This document shows, piece by piece, positions 54,850 to 64,000 of a DNA stretch of 64,000 nt. The DNA lies in NCBI GenBank assembly GCA_049999805.1, contig JBNGIO010006356.1, positions 1-64,000 on the forward strand. The letters are read 5' to 3'. Positions within the stretch are counted from its first letter, which is position 1. Each line of letters begins with the position of its first letter. The translations under genes and the position numbers were made by a program. Origin of the DNA: Folioceros fuciformis. Taxonomy: Eukaryota > Anthocerotophyta > Anthocerotopsida > Anthocerotales. The notes under the pieces are model-generated. The model saw only the letters and a list, made by a program, of their open reading frames with translations, made no database searches and was not told the origin of the DNA.

Positions 54850-57515
54850 ATGTCATTCCTCGTGCGCGACTGCTGTGATGCGTCTTGTGCCAAGACCGTA
54901 AGGCTCACGGAACTGACTGCTCCTCGCTCTCTCGATGCCCTTGCTGTTCCACTCTCCCCCTTGGTGAGCTTCCACGGCCGTCTCCGTAGCGTGTGGAGCA
55001 GGTGCACCTCGGGGCAGAGCTCCGCAGAATGTAGAGCCTGGAGCAGGCCTCGGGGGTATGCGTCCTGGAAAACTGTATTCGCCTCTGCATCGGCCGCGCC
55101 GCAGCGAGGTCTCCAGGCAGATGGAAGCAGTCCCCTTGCCGAGAAGGCTAGGCTGGAGGAGATCCACAGCTTCATTTCATTACCGGCATTGGCATCCAAA
55201 ATATCTGGCCGGCCCACTCTCCTGGACAGACAGGCGAATGCGCTGGAGGGCTCTGCTAATTTCTCATGGCGGGAGCGGGCTGAGGCTATGAATGGGCTGC
55301 TGGACTTGCTGGAGCAGGAAGGGGTTCATTCCGCATATGCCTTTGAGTTCGTCCGTTATGCCGGGGATTTGGTTGATTTGCTCATCATTGAGGCCAAGGA
55401 GTTCTTCGGCAGCTACTGTGATGCCCCTCCGTTGGCGTGCGGGAATGGCATCGACTCGCAGTCTTCGGACGGCCATGCTGGGACCCGGTTGGCAGCAGAG
55501 ACTGTTGGAGAACGTGGCTCGCACGCTGAACGAGACTTTCTGCCCTTGTTGGATATGAGGAGGCTGAAAGACCTCGATGTGCATCCGGTTACACTGGATG
55601 ACAACATAACCAGACCAGCACTTCCTCTCAGCGTTAGTGTTGCAATCATTGCTGGCAATCTTGGTTTATCGAGGCTGGCTTTGTACTTTCAACAGATAGG
55701 CATGAGGGCCCCTGATCTCTCCAAGCTGCTCCCGTTTGTAAGCCGGAACATTGACGACGTCATGGCCAAAGTGGAGTTTTTGAGAGCCATCGGAGTCCAG
55801 ATTGCCCAGCTTCCGCAAATTCTCACAAGGTGTCCACAGCTGCTAACTTTCCAATATGAACGGCTTGCTCCAGTGGCAGAGTATTTGAGAAGCCTGGGCT
55901 TGTCAGATACTGAGATTGGGAAGATAGTGACAAAGACGCCACAAGTTCTAGGTTGCCAGTTGGAGGAGTTGCTCGAGACTGTGCAGTATTTCGACCACTT
56001 AGGTGTTGCCTCGGGAGACTTCAAGAAACTGGTCGTTCGATATCCTATCCTTCTGACTGATGCTAAGTTCCGGGTGGAGTCGCTGATTGCCTTTCTGGAG
56101 GGTATAGGCGTACAAAAGAAGCACTTTGGGGGACTACTGAGACGAAGGCCCGTGCTACTGGAGAGCAATATAGAAAGGGATTTGATGCCAATAGGGAATT
56201 ATCTCAAGGTCATCAATGCCAAGCCAGATGACATCGACAAGATTGTTACCTCGTTCCCAGGACTTTTTTGCTATGATCTTGAGCAGGTATTCTTTCCCTC
56301 GTGCCTGTCCTCTCCACCAGTTAACTCCTTTTCTGATAAAGCTTTCTTTGGTTTGCTGCCCCGCTTGTGCTGCGATAGGACTTCAAGCCAACTGTTCAAC
56401 ACCTCCAGAGCTTGGGAGTAGAACTAGCCCTCATGGGCAAGCTGTTTAGAAGGCATCCTCAGTTGCTAAGGAATCGGCACAGCTTTCTTCGTCGAACAGA
56501 ATACCTTCTCAGCTTGGGGCTCGATCGCAACGACCTTGGTAAGGTGGGTAACTGCCTTGCATGTCGTTTGACATTCGTCGTGTAGTACATCATCTGGTCG
56601 GATATCAGATTTCTGTGGCTTTGCTTTGTTGAATGGCCGTTGGTTGCGTGCACCAGGTTATTTATAATGCACCTCAACTGCTTGGTCTAAGTGTGGAGGA
56701 AAACATGATGCCAACTGTGCAGTTTCTGCATGACATAGGTGTTGAAGGGCCTGGCTTACTGAAGGTATTAACATTGCTGCTAGAAAGTTCTAGAGCAAGT
56801 GATAGGATGTACGCATGTCCGTTCTCATGCTGTGATTTGTCCACGCTGGGCAGGTTCTCAGATTGAAGCCCATGATACTGGCACATAACGTGAACTCTAA
56901 GCTTCAGCCAAATTTGAGATACCTTGCAAGTATTGGGATCAAATCTCGAGATCTTGCCAAGTAATGGACTCAACACTGCTTTCATTTTTGAAGCACAACT
57001 TTTCTCGTTTATGTCGTCAGCTGAGGATCTGTGGTTGACAGGCTAGTCACACGTCATCCACAGCTGCTCACGTTAAGTGTGGAAAATAATCTCATTCCAA
57101 CCGTGAAGTTCTTCCACAACCTTGGGTTCAGCAGGTGGGCTCATGGTGATGCTCTTCTTGCTCCTTCAACAGGTTTGGTCTCTAGTGTGGTTGACAAGCT
57201 TGAGAGGGCTGCCTGGATGGTTGCAGGTCGGAAATCGCAGAGATGGTAAGGAGATTACCCTCCCTTCTCGGATTTAGTGTGTGCACAGCTTTGGAGCCCA
57301 AGTACAAGTACTTAGTTGATGACATGAAAAGGTCCCGGCAGGAGGTGGTTCAGTTCCCTCAGTTCTTCAGTTATAGTCTATCAAAGCGCATAGCTCCCAG
57401 GTTCGAACGTCTTGGGTTAGGGCAACTGCTCTGTTCCCGCTCGCTAAATAGCATCTACGGCTGTAACGATGCAGTGTTTGAAAGGAAGTTGCGCAGGTGG
57501 CATTCCACCTTATGA
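54850..57515 (+). CDS. mTERF-domain protein, organelle gene expression
   Basis: Mitochondrial-transcription-termination-factor family; plant members act in plastids or mitochondria on transcription, splicing or rRNA. Exons 54850-56286, 56379-56543, 56657-56764, 56854-56960, 57042-57134 and 57227-57515 join to 732 residues. The first roughly 100 residues are rich in Ser, Arg and Ala and could be a transit peptide. From about residue 290 about eight to nine mTERF repeats follow, such as ILTRCPQLLTFQYERL, IVTKTPQVLGCQLEEL, VVRYPILLTDA, LLRRRPVLLESNIERD, LFRRHPQLLRN, VIYNAPQLLGLSVEEN, LVTRHPQLLTLSVENN and MVRRLPSLLGFSV. The end (VVQFPQFFSYSLSKRIAPRF) is the classic last repeat. The first in-frame ATG at 54850 was taken as start; the open frame extends 26 codons upstream without ATG. 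Confidence 0.9.
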
Positions 57516-57855
57516 CTAAAACGCCTGATTTCATAATCGCTGCGTCGAGCATGGCCTTTCCGACGACTGACACTTGGTTCAGTGTCTGGGATGCCATTTC
57601 CCTGTTGTAGAGAATAGTCATTGTTAAGTGTGTGCAGATGCAAGACTGATAGCAAGAATGAAAGTATAAGGACTTTGAGTCCAACCTTGACTCACTGCCG
57701 AATTGTCAAGGGATGCTTGCATGAACTAGCAGAAATTGTTTCAGTCCACTTGGATGTAATTTTCCTATGATGGGACATGGAGCTCGAAAAAGCCTACGAG
57801 AAATAACCCAGGAAAGGTCACCAGGCATAGGGCCCTCGTGTTCGGAATCGGAAAG
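57516..57855. other. Convergent 3' spacer of mTERF and F-box genes
   Basis: 340 bp between the two stop codons; the 3' UTRs may overlap. Nothing else is seen. Confidence 0.7.
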
Positions 57856-59370
57856 TCACTCTATGGTGACCTTGCTGCACACGCGTACTAAAGACAGCAC
57901 TCTGAAAAAGAAGTCGTCGGCAGCTGCATCGCATGTCTTCATCATCTGAGTAACTTTCACTGCCAACCGTCGAAGTGAGGGGCAGCATTTGATAAACGAG
58001 TGCAAAGTTGCGAGTTTCTGATCCCCGTTTAGAGGGGACCTGATCGTCACCCAGACCTCTTCAAGGCAGGAAAATCTGGTCATGGGAGTGACCTGCGAAC
58101 GTGGGTTGTAGATTTAGAGTCTGCAATAGATGAGAAAAACAGTGGCAATGGCATAATTAGAGAATTTAGAGGGTCAAAGGCGGGAGAGAGAATTTCTGAC
58201 CTGCTTCAGACTGGACTTTTGTGCCAATGCCGCAAACATCGCACCTTGTGCTTCAAACACCTTGAGCTTCGGGTGACTGGCAAAGAAATTAACGATATCA
58301 ATTTCTGGAAAGGGCTCCATCTTGTCTCCATCCCCGCAAAACTCCACCCGCATTCTGAGCTCCCGGATCTCCGTGGCCGACTGTAAAACAGTGGTTATGG
58401 AGTCCCAGGACCACTGCACACCTCGAAGTGACAGTGACTCCAAATTGGATAGTCTTCCCACCTCAAGCTTGTGAACTTTGCCTGCTCCGTCACAAATCCA
58501 AATCAAACATTACAGACGTGTGCAGGGATACTCCAGAATATCCGCGCGATTGTAGCAAGGAAAATAAGCCTTACCGACGCTGTTCGCCAATGATAGTTGC
58601 CGCAAACACAGGGTATGCCTGAGGCGCACCCAACAAGCACCTTGGATCTCACAGACTTGTAGACGTGGACAGCTAATGGTGACAAAGCAGTCCCCACCTG
58701 CGCAAAGGTCCAATCTGCACTCGAGAAGATGCTCGAGCTCCACTGACAGCACTCGAACACCCTGGCATCCGAGCAGAGTCAACCGGGACAAGATGGGACA
58801 GGCACGGAGAACGTTTTGCAACACACTCTCCTCGAACAGGGCCCCGACGATCTCCAATGTCTTCAGATTACCGAATGAGCGCAAGTCATGGGGTTGCTGC
58901 GTGAAGAGAACACCCCATAGCCGAAGCGTTTTGAGGTGCAGGAAGTGTGCAATACAATCCAGCTTGCTTACACTTGCCGTGGCCGGCCTCTTGTCCCCTA
59001 GTTCATCCAGACGCAATTCCAAGGTTTCAAGCGAATTCTTGGCGTGCGAAATCCATGCGAGCATACTGTCATTGGAGAAGGGGCAGTAGACGACGAGCTC
59101 TTGGAGGCACGTCGTCCGTAGAACCATACGGGTCACAATGCCATCACTGCTCCTGTTCCGATCCTCATCACAATTTTCCCCGGAAGAGCGCTTCACTTCA
59201 TTGCTCACGTTCCTGGCGAAATAGAGTCGATAACCTTGGCACATGGCCTCTTTCCATTTCTTACAAACACATGAGCAAGCTGCCACATCTCTTGCATTAT
59301 GAATGAAACTTAGCATATGCTGCACAACGGCGTCAGGCAAAACATCCAGCACGCCGTCATCTCCTTCCAT
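57856..59370 (-). CDS. F-box/LRR protein
   Basis: Likely substrate receptor of an SCF ubiquitin ligase. Exons 59370-58575, 58481-58201 and 58092-57856 join to 437 residues. The F-box is at the N terminus (about residues 7-50): VLDVLPDAVVQHMLSFIHNA followed by CVCKKWKEAM. It is followed by irregular leucine-rich repeats: LETLELRLDELG, LKTLRLWGVLF, LKTLEIVGALF, LSRLTLLGCQGV, LESLSLRGVQW and IRELRMRVEF, ending with LRRLAVKVTQM. The architecture is that of plant FBD/LRR-type F-box proteins. The start was taken at the ATG of MEGDDGV, directly before the F-box; an open frame of 34 codons upstream shows no family feature. The target is unknown. Confidence 0.88.
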
Positions 59371-60754
59371 GTCCACTGCTTCAAGCAAGAAAGCCTGCGT
59401 GCCAGGGCAAACACTCACGAATCCACCGACCTGACACCCTGAATCATACAGCGCAAACGAGCACCTACACAATGCGCCAGCAGTAGGTCAGAAACCAGGC
59501 ATCCAGCAGCAGTTTGCATTCACATCAGGAAGGATGCAAATTTCAAACCGCCGGTTAGCGAATCCCGTGCAGCTCTTACGGAGAGAAAGCAGGTTTGCTA
59601 CAGTCACTGCTAGTTTCTGAATTCCGCAAGCCTAGGGGAAAACCAGGCTCGAAAGACACTGAAAAAACATTACCTGCAAAGCGCACGGTCGTCCGCGCCA
59701 CGCGCACAGGGCGAGCTCCATCGGCATCAGAGGAACCTGGACGCTCGGTTGTGAAGCTGAGACTCAAGAGTCTGGAGAGTGGCCAAGAGGGACGGAAAAT
59801 GGAACTGTCAGATTTGGCGGGAACGCGGCCAAACGTTTTTGGCGGGAGCTTCCATATTACCCGGTCATGTACTCCGCTCAAGTACTCGATATCTACAGGT
59901 TCCGTCATAAATGTTCTTTGGTTTAGCTCAATGTAACTCAATTCACTCTCATAGCCCTAAAATCCTGGCACTTTTTTGAGAGCAACATAGCTATAATCAG
60001 CGTTCATAGTTATATTATTTTTGTTGGATTAGGTGAAGATTTTGAGTCCTTGTTGAGTTGACGTGATTGCGGATAATATAGGTGAGTGCATCATATTTAA
60101 TTGGTGTACTTCGTGTGAAAATAACAAACTAAGATCGGATCTAATTCATACACTTGGTGTGAAAGCTACGGACTAAAATCCATATGTGATTAGTACATTT
60201 GGTGTGAAAACTATCAACTAATATCCATATGTGATTGATATATTTGGTATGAAAACGATATAATTAAAACTATATTTACTAAATATTTATATAAATTAAA
60301 TAAATATGTATATGTATATAAATATTTATTTAATTTTTACAATTGGTGTAAAAATGAACAATTAATTTGCTCAAAACCAGTGGTGCACTGATCGTATATA
60401 TGTACATGTTATAAATCATCGTACACATTGATATGGATTAAATGTTTGCAACTTATATCTTCTGGTAGGTGAAGTTGGTTCGAAAACTTGACAAACCAGA
60501 GTGAAGATCACCAAACTCTTAAGGGGCGAGACAAAAGGCGAAAATGATCTTTCAGAACTTGGTGTCTAGAATCACCAATTTCAGTTTTGCAGTCATTAGA
60601 ATACACTGGAAATACAGCCTGCAACGGTTGTAGCTGAGAGTGCAGCGTGCAAGCCAAGGGCGTTCTGGAACTCTGGTCTTCATGCCATGTCCATCCACAA
60701 GGTCTTGCAGCGGTGGGGGGCCTGGGTCACGGGGATGACTTCCAGACAAGGAGG
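59371..60754. other. Intergenic, AT-rich on the right
   Basis: Overlapping open frames at 59576-59941 on both strands lack family motifs. From about 59950 the DNA becomes strongly AT-rich and contains a 45-bp tandem array. No gene is seen. Confidence 0.55.
60110..60260. repeat. 45-bp tandem repeat, about four diverged units
   Basis: The core ttggtgtgaaa recurs at about 60110, 60154, 60199 and 60244; the intervening bases include catatgtgatt in two units. The units are diverged, so the array is old. Confidence 0.8.
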
Positions 60755-61912
60755 CTAAGCCTGTCCACACTTTCGGAGAGATCGTAACCCCTCTTCCTCA
60801 TACTCGTGCCTGCTTATCCAGAACTCTGGAGTGTCCTTCATGATGTCTGCCAGGACGGCACCTCCAAGGTATACCAAGTGCTTACGACGAGGGGGATCCT
60901 CAATTCTGAGCCTCAGCTTGGAAAGACCGTCCTTGTTCCCCTTGAGGACAGTGTGAAGATAGCGTTCACGGATCTCCTTCTCCAGCCTGCTGGGCAGACC
61001 AGGGTACATGGTGCTCCCACCGCTGAGGACGATATGTTGGTACAAAGTCATGCGATTGTCAATATCCATCTCCTGGATGCACCTGAAAACAAGGTCTGCC
61101 AAACCATCTCCTTCCACATCGATGAGCTCTGGGGTGAAGAGAGCTTCAGGGGCCTGGAAGCGTTCGGCACCAACCTTGATGACCCGACCGTCAGGCAAGG
61201 TGTACTGCTTCACCAGGATGGTTGTCTCCAAAGCAAGCCTCATCTCCCGCTTGTAGTCGATGCTCATGTAGCAAAGCTGCTCCTTGATTTCCCGCACACT
61301 CTCCAAGTCAGCTGTTCTATTCAAGGAGTATCCTCTCCTGAGCAGCAGGTCCAAGAGGTACGAGGTGATCTGCCTCCCAGCCATGTTCATCCGCTTGGTG
61401 AGGTGAGGAAAGGAGAAGCCATCCACCACAGGCACGATATGCGTCACACCGTCGCCCGAGTCCACAACAAGTCCAGTCAAGAGCCCCTGCGCATACAGTG
61501 TGAGCACCGCCTGAATTTGCACAAAAACAGCTGCGAAGTTGTACTTCTCGAACATGGTTTGCACCATCCTCTCCCTGTTCTTGATAGGGTTGAGAGGCGG
61601 GTCCGTGAGCAAGATCTTGCATTCGGAAGGCTCAATTTGAAGCACCTCATGGAATGTGTGATCCCACACTTGGCTCATATCATCCCAATTCTGGATGACT
61701 CCCCTGGATATGGGGTACGAAAGCTCCAGCTGATGCCGCAGCTCTTGGCAGCTGTTGCCTACAAACACTCCCTTGGAATCATGGTCGTCCTCCCGGGGCG
61801 TGGAGCGTCCCACCATACACGGGAAAACTGCTGTAGGGAAGTTGTCTCCAGCGAAACCGCACTTGACGAAGCCCGTCCCATTGTCGCACACAATCACGTC
61901 GTGCGCACCCAT
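60755..61912 (-). CDS. ARP2: Actin-related protein 2 (ARP2) of the Arp2/3 complex
   Basis: With ARP3 it forms the nucleating core of the Arp2/3 complex, which starts branched actin filaments; in plants this affects cell shape and tip growth. One uninterrupted frame encodes 385 residues, the usual ARP2 length. Seen: [17 protein letters not shown] at the N terminus, [47 protein letters not shown] (phosphate loop 2), [18 protein letters not shown] and the C-terminal [13 protein letters not shown]. The ARP2-specific [17 protein letters not shown] and NPIKNRERM separate it from actin. No intron is present, which is unusual for a plant ARP2. No in-frame lesion is seen, so it is probably functional. 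Confidence 0.95.
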   Translation of the reverse strand: MGAHDVIVCDNGTGFVKCGFAGDNFPTAVFPCMVGRSTPREDDHDSKGVFVGNSCQELRHQLELSYPISRGVIQNWDDMSQVWDHTFHEVLQIEPSECKILLTDPPLNPIKNRERMVQTMFEKYNFAAVFVQIQAVLTLYAQGLLTGLVVDSGDGVTHIVPVVDGFSFPHLTKRMNMAGRQITSYLLDLLLRRGYSLNRTADLESVREIKEQLCYMSIDYKREMRLALETTILVKQYTLPDGRVIKVGAERFQAPEALFTPELIDVEGDGLADLVFRCIQEMDIDNRMTLYQHIVLSGGSTMYPGLPSRLEKEIRERYLHTVLKGNKDGLSKLRLRIEDPPRRKHLVYLGGAVLADIMKDTPEFWISRHEYEEEGLRSLRKCGQA

Positions 61913-62307
61913 TTCTCCTCGTCTCCCTCCCCGATCCGGCCCGCCGCTACAACGTTCTTCCTCGCCACCACCCGATCACACCTCGCTCCTTCATCTCTCA
62001 ACCCTACCCGATCCGCGCCCGCTATACCCTCCTCGCATCACTCAGTCAACAAAACAAAATCACCGGGCGGAGTCGCCCATGCGGATTCCAGAACCACGCC
62101 TACGCACCTCCCTCGCACAGCGCACGAAAACTTGGAAGCAACAATGCCACGAAACTGTTTCGCCAAATGCCCCCACTCCGGCCGGCATCGCATCAATTGG
62201 GAAAACACAAAATACATGTTTCACTTTTACAAGCAAAAATTGCCACTGCCGTCGCCGTTGCCTTCGCCGTGCAGTATGCGCTGTTAGCGCACGCCCTCTT
62301 TCCCTAG
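61913..62307. promoter_or_regulatory. ARP2 upstream region
   Basis: About 395 bp between PEN-2's stop and the ARP2 start, both on the minus strand, so ARP2's promoter must lie here or overlap PEN-2. It is pyrimidine-rich on the plus strand. No named element is claimed. Confidence 0.5.
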
Positions 62308-62855
62308 CTAGCTGATAACGAGCCTATCGGCGACATTATACACAGCGAGATGCTTCCACGCGGAACCGAAGAGCCCTTCTCCACCTACTGCAAACGCGAG
62401 GGCCCAAGCCAAGAGCACGGTCGTGAAGATGACAAACCCGATCCCGGAGTTGACGACATCTGCAGCCCGGGGTTGAAGAGGGGGGGGAAGACAAGTGCAG
62501 GTCGGATCAGACACAGCCCGATCGAAAGCAAGAAGATGAACTTCCCTCAAGAAACCAGCACAAGGAGTAAGTAGCTAGCAAGAATGGCAGCGACAAGCGC
62601 AGCAGACAGACACGGACATGGACGAATGTGCTCATCGGAGTAGCGGTGCCGCAGAACTGGCCAGAAGTAGAAGCAATTGGCGAACCAGAGCCAAGGAAGC
62701 AACGCAAACCCGCCGTAGAAGAAGGCCCGAGCAAGCTTCACTGCCTCGTCCTTGTCCAACCCTAGCGGCCCGTCCACAGTCGGCCAGTGCGAAGAAGGAG
62801 CAGACGCGTCCAGCTCCCCAGCGTTCCACTGACCTGCCGCATGCCCGTCGTCCAT
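62308..62855 (-). CDS. PEN2: Gamma-secretase subunit PEN-2
   Basis: Small membrane subunit of gamma-secretase, the presenilin intramembrane aspartyl protease; plants keep homologues of all four subunits in endomembranes. Exons 62855-62618 and 62459-62308 join in frame to 129 residues. The plant-type N terminus WPTVDGPLGL is followed by a first hydrophobic hairpin (ARAFFYGGFALLPWLWFANCFYFW in two parts), PVLRHRYSD, the sequence P-YVVNSGIGF formed across the intron, the second membrane helix (VIFTTVLLAWALAFAVGG) and the C-terminal YNVADRL. The match to Arabidopsis-type PEN-2 is strong across its length. The start was set at MDDGHAAG; longer in-frame options exist but lack support. Confidence 0.93.
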
Positions 62856-64000
62856 GTTGCAGATGCAAAGCGCTCGGGATTTCCTGTCTGTGTCTGGGCT
62901 TTCATTGGCCAGTCTTCCGTTTCCCGGCTTGGTCACTTTCCATGACCCCTATACATACTTACATGCATGCATAAAATTAACCCTTCCCTTCTTGGGTTCG
63001 AGGAAGATGGACGACATGTCTCTCTCCTTTGTTTTCATTTTAAATGAAAAATAAAATAAAATCCAACCCTGAATCCCCCGTTTCAATTATCTCTGTGTTA
63101 CTTAAGATGGATTATACCTAAGAGCGGATCCTTGTCTGGACTAGATAGGCACTACCTGCCTGCAGGTTCCCTCTGTCTCGGGTAAAAAGGTTCTTTTTTG
63201 CTTTTTCAATCGTGAAGTCTCCGCTTCCCATATGTATGTGGGGGCAAGAGAAACGCTTGATAGGACCCCCCCGCCCCCACGTTTTTGGCTGCGATCCTGT
63301 GCGGGTTGGTGATTGGGAGGCCTTACTGGAGAGAGGCCAGTCTAAGGCGACGGCCACCTGTGCCACTTCCTCTGCCCATAGGCTGCTGGCGCCATAGGCC
63401 TGTCACCTCCGGGCCCGCATGGCGCACCAGTCCTGGGCTGGGCAGGGCAGGGCAGGCCTGGAGCACCGAGGAGTGGCCGGTAGAGCGGGCTGAGTGACAG
63501 TGGACGCTTTCTTTAGTGGCGTGGGACTGTAGGCCTGCTGCGGCTCGGGGCCTGAGAGAGCCGGCATCCAGCAAATGCAGAGACAGAAACGGAGGAGTCA
63601 CGAGCACGAGACGAGGCTGGGAACCGGGACGAAGAAGCGCAGGGCCGTCCCCCCCGCTGCACGCTGCTGCCGCTGCCGCTGCCGCCACCGCCACCGCTAC
63701 CGTGTGTTGAACAGGATTTCTCCTCCCGGGGGAGTGGAGTGGCGATTGCGGCCGTGCCCGCGCCAGGTGAGCATCCGGCCACGCCAATTTTATGCCCGCC
63801 ACGGTCTGAATGCGCGTCCTTGCGACGGGGACGGTGAGGCGGGGCCATCGCCGGCCGTGTGTTTGCTGTACGTGTGCCGGATCGCGGTGATGAGGCTCGC
63901 GGAATCGTGGGGGGCAGACGCAGGTGCAGGTGCAGGTGCAGGTGCAGGTGCGGGGGACGATCGGCCGGCTTCTGGCGGTTCTCTGGAGTAGATCCAGGTA
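62856..64000. other. PEN-2 upstream region and window edge
   Basis: The first part should hold the PEN-2 promoter. The last roughly 450 bp is GC-rich with several overlapping frames, none with a family motif. A gene could begin near the right edge and continue beyond the window, but no start can be supported. Confidence 0.45.
63920..63949. repeat. Hexanucleotide microsatellite (gcaggt)5
   Basis: Five perfect gcaggt units. In one plus frame they would encode alternating Ala-Gly, but the frame stops at 63991. Confidence 0.95.

Noticed and set aside
59576-59941. Overlapping open frames on both strands (121 and 113 codons)
   Set aside because: Neither has a recognisable domain or splice context; they read as chance frames.
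60806-62287. Plus-strand open frame of 493 codons opposite ARP2
   Set aside because: It is the antisense of the ARP2 coding sequence; its length follows from ARP2's codon bias, and it shows no family motif.
63575-63991. Plus-strand frame of 138 codons with an Ala-Gly repeat
   Set aside because: The Ala-Gly stretch is the translated microsatellite, and the rest has no family similarity.

Overview
The window is nuclear DNA from a land plant. It carries spliced genes with short GT..AG introns (mostly about 80-150 bp), a very long PLS-type pentatricopeptide (PPR) editing-factor gene, plant-style ABCC transporters, an mTERF gene, a plant PEN-2 and plant-type retroelement debris. Fifteen recognisable genes in about 60 kb is dense packing. 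The PPR protein ends in a KP/GRP variant of the DYW domain, which as far as I recall is known from hornworts, ferns and non-Selaginella lycophytes. With the short introns, a hornwort is my best guess; this is inference. Runs of N (10, 100 and 100 bases) mark assembly gaps.

Layout: 1-4.4 kb is retroelement debris (two decayed LINE-like copies, one interrupted by a possible solo LTR, plus tandem repeats). 4.4-17.1 kb holds two ABCC transporter genes facing away from each other, each with 12 exons, ten of identical length. 18.4-22.9 kb is one intronless 1479-residue PPR gene. 22.9-25.1 kb is AT-rich with a rearranged Copia integrase fragment and duplications. 25.1-30.6 kb holds a 2-oxoglutarate dioxygenase gene, a divergent O-methyltransferase gene and a decayed second O-methyltransferase copy. 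32.7-36.2 kb is a divergent pair: a DUF212/PAP2-like membrane protein and an N-acetylglucosamine kinase. A tRNA-Lys cut by a gap and two doubtful small membrane proteins follow. 39.3-44.7 kb is a tight divergent pair, GPI1/PIG-Q and DPH2, with start codons only 168 bp apart. 47.7-50.3 kb is an ankyrin-repeat protein; 51.4-53.2 kb a receptor-like cytoplasmic pseudokinase; 54.9-57.5 kb an mTERF gene; 57.9-59.4 kb an F-box/LRR gene; 60.8-61.9 kb an intronless ARP2; 62.3-62.9 kb PEN-2.

Most genes are unrelated housekeeping functions: organelle RNA metabolism (PPR, mTERF), GPI-anchor synthesis, diphthamide synthesis on eEF2, amino-sugar salvage, actin nucleation and intramembrane proteolysis. The dioxygenase, methyltransferases and ABCC pair may form a loose specialised-metabolism neighbourhood, but nothing in the sequence proves it. 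Exon boundaries were read by eye from splice sites, reading frame and family alignment; for ABCC, GPI1, DPH2, GlcNAc kinase, mTERF, F-box, ANK, O-methyltransferase, dioxygenase and PEN-2 the joined exons give one open frame of a length divisible by three.
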